Assembly (NCBI GenBank): GCA_946186175.1
Contig: CAMHMG010000086.1
Location: 1-11,650 of the forward strand
Length of the DNA: 11,650 bases
Source of the DNA: an uncultured Clostridia bacterium
GTDB lineage: Bacteria; Bacillota; Clostridia; Lachnospirales; Lachnospiraceae
Direction of reading: 5' to 3'
The notes beneath the pieces are model-generated. The model ran no database searches. It was not told the origin of the DNA and worked only from the letters and a program-made list of their open reading frames with translations. A program made the translations under genes and the position numbers. Positions 7,745 through 11,650 of this stretch are shown in pieces (position 1 is the first letter of the stretch; each line of letters begins with the position of its first letter).

Positions 7745-8918
7745 TTTTCTTGTTGGTAATGAGTATATTCTGAACAATATACATAGCATTCCGGCATTGC
7801 CCATGTTTCATCAAAAGATCATGGATTTTCTTGCTGATCTTTCAAGAAAACTGATGGAGGATAAGAGAAGCAGAGGATATCAGGATATAATGTCTTATGC
7901 TTACTGGATAAGAAAAAGTTCGATAGAAAAAGTTAAGACATCTTATCAGGATTACCAGTCAAGAGTTGGACGCGGAGTTTCTTTTCATATTGCACCGTCA
8001 AATGTTCCGATTAATTTTGCTGTTTCAATGACTTCGGCACTTCTTGCCGGTAATGGGATTGTTATACGTGTATCGGATAAGGATTTTGAACAGGTTGAAA
8101 TCGTGTGTGATGCCATGAATGAATTGTTGTCAAGCGATTATAAAGTAATAAAAGATCGTTTCTGCATTGTCAGATATCCGCATGATGATGAGATAACGAG
8201 GCAGTTATCTTCCGTTTGTGACATAAGGATAATCTGGGGCGGGGACGAGACCATCAGAAGGATAAGAAAAGCAGAAATTCCTTCAAGAGCAATAGAGATG
8301 ACATTTGCAGACAGACATTCTGTTGCACTTATTGATTCCGATTACTATTTAGAGCAGAATCCGGAAGAGGTTGCAAAAGGTTTCTATACGGATACTTATT
8401 ACTCGGATCAGAATGCGTGCAGTTCACCGAGATTGGTTGTTTGGTTTGGCAAACATATTGACGAGGCAAGAAACCTGTTCTGGAGTAAAATGAGTGCTCT
8501 TGTAAAAAAACAGTATGATATGAGTCCGATTCAGTCCGTTGATAAATATAATGCTTTTTGTAATCTTACAATGAAAGGATATGGAGCAAAACTTGTATCA
8601 GAGGATAATTTAATAATTAGAGTTATGCTTAAAGAATTATCAGATGAGATTATGGATTACAAAATGGGAGGCGGCTATTTCTTTGAGTATAATGCAAAGG
8701 ATATAACAGATATAATTCCGGTGCTTGACAAAAGATGCCAGACAATATCCGTACTTGGTATTGATAAACGCGAGGTTATGAAACTTGTTGTTGGAAGCGG
8801 CGTAAGAGGTGTGGACAGAATAGTTGATCTCGGGCAGACTATGGGACTTGAATTTGTCTGGGACGGGTATAAGATGATCGAGGCAATGACAAGGATTATA
8901 TATGTTGGAGAGTTATGA
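7719..8918 (+). CDS. LuxC-like acyl-protein/acyl-CoA reductase
   Basis: A 399-residue LuxC-family protein, related to aldehyde dehydrogenases, which reduces an activated acyl group to an aldehyde with NADPH. Visible landmarks are HIAPSNVPINFAVS (90-103, nucleotide-binding region), WGGDETIRRIR (173-183), the candidate nucleophile C234 in DQNACSSPR, and the C-terminal GVDRIVDLGQTMGLEFVWDGY (364-384). I chose ATG 7719 with GGGGGTG at 7701-7707. GTG 7710 or GTG 7689 are possible in-frame alternatives and would add 3 or 10 residues. The gene overlaps the LuxE-like gene, fitting a LuxC-LuxE reductase complex that turns a carboxylic acid into an aldehyde. The aldehyde could be the acceptor for the neighbouring transketolase (inference). 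A 64-base gap follows before the next SDR. Confidence 0.87.
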   Translation: MQINTEKINFLVGNEYILNNIHSIPALPMFHQKIMDFLADLSRKLMEDKRSRGYQDIMSYAYWIRKSSIEKVKTSYQDYQSRVGRGVSFHIAPSNVPINFAVSMTSALLAGNGIVIRVSDKDFEQVEIVCDAMNELLSSDYKVIKDRFCIVRYPHDDEITRQLSSVCDIRIIWGGDETIRRIRKAEIPSRAIEMTFADRHSVALIDSDYYLEQNPEEVAKGFYTDTYYSDQNACSSPRLVVWFGKHIDEARNLFWSKMSALVKKQYDMSPIQSVDKYNAFCNLTMKGYGAKLVSEDNLIIRVMLKELSDEIMDYKMGGGYFFEYNAKDITDIIPVLDKRCQTISVLGIDKREVMKLVVGSGVRGVDRIVDLGQTMGLEFVWDGYKMIEAMTRIIYVGEL

Positions 8919-8982
8919 TAATTATATAATTTGCTTGTTTGATAGTGATATTAATTAGAGATTATTGTAAGAAGGTGTTAAA

Positions 8983-9726
8983 ATGTTGTTAAAGGGAAAG
9001 AATGCTGTAATAACCGGTTGTAATCGCGGAATAGGTAAGGCAATACTTCAAAGATTTGCGGAGAATGGTGCGAATGTATATGCGGTTATCAGGAAGGATA
9101 ATCCTGAGTTTATCAATTTTGCTGATGATTTGTGTAATAGATATAATGTTAATATTAAACATGTATTCATTGATCTGTCGGATGAGGAGCAGGTGAAGTT
9201 GGGCGCAAAACAGATTTTGTCTGATAAAGTACCTATAGATATGTTGGTATGTAATGCCGGCGTCAGCAATCCGTTGAACTCACTGGCAATGACTAAGATG
9301 GAAACTGTAAAGGATGCTTTTCAGGTTAATTTGTTTTCACAGATGTTATTTACTCAGTTGATTGCAAGAAATATGATGAGGAATAAAAGCGGAAGCATTA
9401 TATATATATCATCATCTGCCGCATTCGATGGTGGTGCCAATATAGAATATTCTGCCAGTAAAGCGGCAATTATTGGAGAGATGAGAAGACTTGCGGTAGA
9501 ATATGGTCCGTTTGGTATAAGAGTTAATGCTGTTGCTCCGGGACTTACTGCGACCGATATGGGAAACAGCATGAGTGAGGAAGATGAGAAAATTGCGCTA
9601 TCGATGAATATTATGCACAGAAAAGGAAAGCCGGAAGAGATAGCTGATTCGGTAGTATATCTTGCATCTGATATGTCATCATTTGTGACAGGACAGGTGT
9701 TAAGAGTTGATGGCGGATTAAGATAA
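8983..9726 (+). CDS. Short-chain dehydrogenase/reductase (FabG-like), second of three
   Basis: A 247-residue classical SDR with the cofactor loop TGCNRGIG (11-18), CNAG in place of NNAG (90-93), N116, catalytic Ser in SSS (143-145), Y156-S-A-S-K160, APG and a C-terminal VDGG. All catalytic residues are present. The ATG has GAAGGTG at 8971-8977. It is closest in this window to the SDR at 4034, and both start with LKGKN followed by NRGIGK, so one probably arose by duplication. The asparagine-to-cysteine change in the NNAG motif is tolerated in some SDRs. It keeps the CAG-rich glutamine codon use of the genes upstream (6 CAG, 1 CAA), unlike the next SDR, which begins 14 bases later. The substrate is unknown; NAD(P)-dependent reduction of a keto group is expected. 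Confidence 0.9.
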   Translation: MLLKGKNAVITGCNRGIGKAILQRFAENGANVYAVIRKDNPEFINFADDLCNRYNVNIKHVFIDLSDEEQVKLGAKQILSDKVPIDMLVCNAGVSNPLNSLAMTKMETVKDAFQVNLFSQMLFTQLIARNMMRNKSGSIIYISSSAAFDGGANIEYSASKAAIIGEMRRLAVEYGPFGIRVNAVAPGLTATDMGNSMSEEDEKIALSMNIMHRKGKPEEIADSVVYLASDMSSFVTGQVLRVDGGLR

Positions 9727-9740
9727 ATGGGAGTTAATGT

Positions 9741-10403
9741 ATGAAGGTATTGGTTACAGGTGCTTCAAGAGGCATCGGAAAAGAAGTTGCAAAGAAATTT
9801 AAGGATCAAGGGTATGATGTGTATTCACCCTCCAGACAGGAATTGGATTTGTCAAATAATAGTTCTATAGAACAATATATTGAAGCAAACAAAGAGATTG
9901 GTTTTGATGTTATTATTAATAATGCGGGAATTAATGATATTAATTATATTGAAATGATTTCTGATAAGGAAATAGAAGAAATGTTTCAAACAAATCTTAT
10001 AGGACCAATAAAATTATTGAGAGGTTTTGTGGAGCCTATGAAACAAAAACAATATGGGAGAATTGTAAATATTGGTTCTATATGGGCGGTTGTTTCGAAA
10101 GAGAAGCGAAGTATATATAGTGCTACGAAAAATGGATTGCATGGAATAACCAATGCACTTGCAATTGAATTGGCACCATATAATATCTTGGTAAATACAA
10201 TATGCCCCGGATTCACAATGACTGAATTAACTAAGAAAAACAACTCGCCTGAACAGATAGAAATTATTTCTAAGGAAATTCCGTTGGGACGAATGGCACA
10301 GCCGGTTGAAATGGCAGAGATGATATATTTCTTTGGTAGTGTATATAATACATATGTTACAGGACAAAAGATTATTGTAGATGGAGGGTATTCAGTACGA
10401 TGA
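9741..10403 (+). CDS. Short-chain dehydrogenase/reductase, third of three (short form)
   Basis: A 220-residue SDR, shorter than the other two. It has TGASRGIG (6-13), NNAG (60-63), N85, S113, Y126-S-A-T-K130, PG (156-157) and VDGGYSVR at the end. The region after beta-2 is compact (about 33-55), like sugar-modifying SDRs found in surface-polysaccharide loci. The ATG at 9741 follows GGGAG at 9729-9733, and the stop overlaps the next gene's ATG by 4 bases, coupling it to the cyclase. Glutamine codons are mainly CAA (6 CAA, 3 CAG), unlike the preceding genes, and the DNA is more AT-rich. It therefore probably entered with the cyclase and aldolase as a separate piece. A role in reducing or oxidising a sugar-like intermediate is inferred. 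Confidence 0.88.
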   Translation: MKVLVTGASRGIGKEVAKKFKDQGYDVYSPSRQELDLSNNSSIEQYIEANKEIGFDVIINNAGINDINYIEMISDKEIEEMFQTNLIGPIKLLRGFVEPMKQKQYGRIVNIGSIWAVVSKEKRSIYSATKNGLHGITNALAIELAPYNILVNTICPGFTMTELTKKNNSPEQIEIISKEIPLGRMAQPVEMAEMIYFFGSVYNTYVTGQKIIVDGGYSVR

Positions 10404-11476
10404 TAATTCATTCCAGGTTTAAAGATTACAATGTAAAAATCTGCGATAGCTCTAATGAAATAACAGATTTGTTTAATGACGAAAATGCATATTTTGTTAT
10501 AGACAAAAAAGTATTTGAGCTATATAAAGAAGAGTTGTTTGCAGAAGTCGATAAAGAACGGTTGTATTTGGTAGAAGCTATAGAGCAGAACAAACAAATA
10601 GATACTGTTCTATCTATCTGTGAGAGTATGACGCAACTGCCACAAAAAAGAAATATGCATTTGATTTCTGTTGGAGGCGGCATTATACAAGATATAACCG
10701 GTTTGGTGGCGAATATTATATACCGGGGCATAAGATGGAGTTTTGTTCCTACTACACTACTGGCAGCTTGCGATAGTTGTATAGGAGGAAAAACATCACT
10801 CAATTATAAGAATTATAAAAATTTGTTAGGTACTTTTTATCCTCCGGATGAAATCAAAATATATCCACGTTTTTTTCATACTCTTTCTGAAAAAGATTAT
10901 TGCAGCGGTCTTGGGGAGGTTGTAAAATTTAATGTTTTGCATGGAAGAGAGACTATTGATAATATAGAAAATGATATGGAAGCATTATTAATAAGGGATG
11001 ATGAGATTTTAAAGCAATATATATATTCATCATTAGAATTCAAAAAGAGATATATTGAAGAGGATGAATTTGATAAGGGAATAAGGATACATTTAAATTT
11101 TGCCCATACATTTGGTCATGCTATTGAATCAGTGACAAAGTATGCTATTCCACATGGAACAGCCGTTGCAATGGGGATGGTTGTTGCAAATACAATATCA
11201 ATGAATAGAGGATGGTTGGATATAGAGACTGTGGAAAAGATTGAACAATTAGTTACTCAAATTGTGCATGATCACTCTGTTTTCAATGAATTTAATATTG
11301 AGGATATTATAAAAGCTATCCGTCAGGATAAAAAACAGGTTGATAATAATATTAGAGCTGTTTTGTTGAATCAATCCATGAATTTAGAATTGGTAGGAAA
11401 TGTAGAACAGAGCGAAATTGAGAATGGGTTTAAAAGATTAAAAATATTATTAGAGGGAGTAAAAAAACATGACTAA
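10400..11476 (+). CDS. 3-dehydroquinate synthase-like sugar-phosphate cyclase
   Basis: A 358-residue member of the AroB-type sugar-phosphate cyclase superfamily, NAD- and metal-dependent enzymes that close a phosphorylated sugar into a carbocycle. The NAD-binding motif SVGGGIIQDITG is at 90-101 and PTTLLAACDSCIGGKTSLN at 117-135. E173 (in GLGEVVKF), H236 (in HTFGH) and H252 (in PHGTAVAMG) match the three zinc ligands of AroB. DKK at 310-312 is also kept. The usual HPxGKNxIGAFYQP reads NYKNYKNLLGTFYPP, so the Gly before the conserved Lys-Asn is replaced by Tyr. Given this change and its place among sugar-type genes, I favour a specialised cyclase or a cluster-specific dehydroquinate synthase over the housekeeping AroB. 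It overlaps the SDR upstream by 4 bases and the aldolase downstream by 8. Function is established at superfamily level only. Confidence 0.82.
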   Translation: MIIHSRFKDYNVKICDSSNEITDLFNDENAYFVIDKKVFELYKEELFAEVDKERLYLVEAIEQNKQIDTVLSICESMTQLPQKRNMHLISVGGGIIQDITGLVANIIYRGIRWSFVPTTLLAACDSCIGGKTSLNYKNYKNLLGTFYPPDEIKIYPRFFHTLSEKDYCSGLGEVVKFNVLHGRETIDNIENDMEALLIRDDEILKQYIYSSLEFKKRYIEEDEFDKGIRIHLNFAHTFGHAIESVTKYAIPHGTAVAMGMVVANTISMNRGWLDIETVEKIEQLVTQIVHDHSVFNEFNIEDIIKAIRQDKKQVDNNIRAVLLNQSMNLELVGNVEQSEIENGFKRLKILLEGVKKHD

Positions 11477-11650
11477 TCAAGAAAAAAAAATGTTGGATAT
11501 TTTAAAGAGGTTAAAAGAAGATTATAATGTATTAGCAGTAAAATCAGAATTTGAAGCAGAAGGTTCCAGAATAGATGAATTGGTAAAATTAAATGAGGTT
11601 GTTTTTCGTGCCGATATGGATATTTATATAAAAATAGGTGGATGTGAAGC
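11469..11650 (+). CDS. HpcH/HpaI-type aldolase/citrate lyase family protein (5' part, cut by window end)
   Basis: Sixty codons are visible from the ATG at 11469, and the gene runs off the right edge. The product begins MTNQEKKMLDILKRLKEDYN, and the stretches KSEFEAEGSRIDEL and KIGGCEA strongly recall aldolase/citrate lyase family proteins found in polysaccharide loci, recognised from memory of the family. Such enzymes join or split a pyruvate-like enolate and an aldehyde in a metal-dependent way. A strong AGAGGGAG lies at 11452-11459 and the start overlaps the cyclase stop by 8 bases, so the two are coupled. A run of nine A residues (11482-11490) lies early in the gene, with a second in-frame ATG at 11490. 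The catalytic domain is outside the window. Confidence 0.65.
   Translation, partial: MTNQEKKMLDILKRLKEDYNVLAVKSEFEAEGSRIDELVKLNEVVFRADMDIYIKIGGCE

Noticed and set aside
4034..9726. Fatty-acid synthesis locus based on FabG-like SDRs
   Set aside because: No acyl carrier protein, FabD, FabF or FabZ genes are present. The transketolase and LuxC/LuxE genes fit a specialised pathway better.
9986..10411. Long antisense reading frame opposite the third SDR (and similar ones opposite other genes)
   Set aside because: It mirrors a well-supported gene, has no recognisable domain and no good ribosome binding site, so it is a shadow frame.
10400..11476. Housekeeping aroB of the shikimate pathway
   Set aside because: No other shikimate genes are nearby, the GKN motif is altered to YKN, and it is coupled to SDR and aldolase genes. 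It is not excluded without a whole-genome check.

Overview
The window is an AT-rich, low-GC Gram-positive type segment. All genes lie on the + strand and are preceded by good AGGAGG-like ribosome binding sites. The gene pair prmA-rsmE, the AAA-ATPase-like/PD-(D/E)XK protein and the codon use all suggest a Clostridia genome, probably Lachnospiraceae (for example a Butyrivibrio or Roseburia relative). The genus is inference only.

Layout: (1) Positions 1-568 hold no plausible protein gene. Positions 11-482 contain an elaborate set of nested complementary segments that fold into a long rod with side hairpins. This looks like a large structured non-coding RNA that I cannot assign to a family. A promoter follows at about 503-531. 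(2) Positions 569-2392 hold two housekeeping methyltransferase genes, prmA (ribosomal protein L11) and rsmE (16S rRNA). (3) Positions 2422-4008 encode an AAA-ATPase-like protein with a C-terminal PD-(D/E)XK nuclease-type domain, a family common in anaerobes and of unknown role. (4) Positions 4034-8918 encode an SDR oxidoreductase, a transketolase split into two genes, a LuxE-like acyl-protein synthetase and a LuxC-like acyl reductase. (5) Positions 8983 to the right edge encode two more SDRs, a 3-dehydroquinate-synthase-like sugar-phosphate cyclase and the start of an HpcH/HpaI-type aldolase. The cluster continues beyond the window.

The genes from 4034 onward read as one biosynthetic cluster. 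LuxE/LuxC-type proteins can activate a carboxylic acid and reduce it to an aldehyde. The two-part transketolase could add a two-carbon ketol unit to an aldehyde, the SDRs could set hydroxyl or keto groups, and the cyclase and aldolase could make a carbocyclic or branched sugar-like unit. This points to an unusual surface-glycan sugar or small metabolite, but the product is not known to me. Glutamine codon use changes sharply at about 9741 (mostly CAG before, mostly CAA after), so the cluster may be a mosaic of two acquired pieces.
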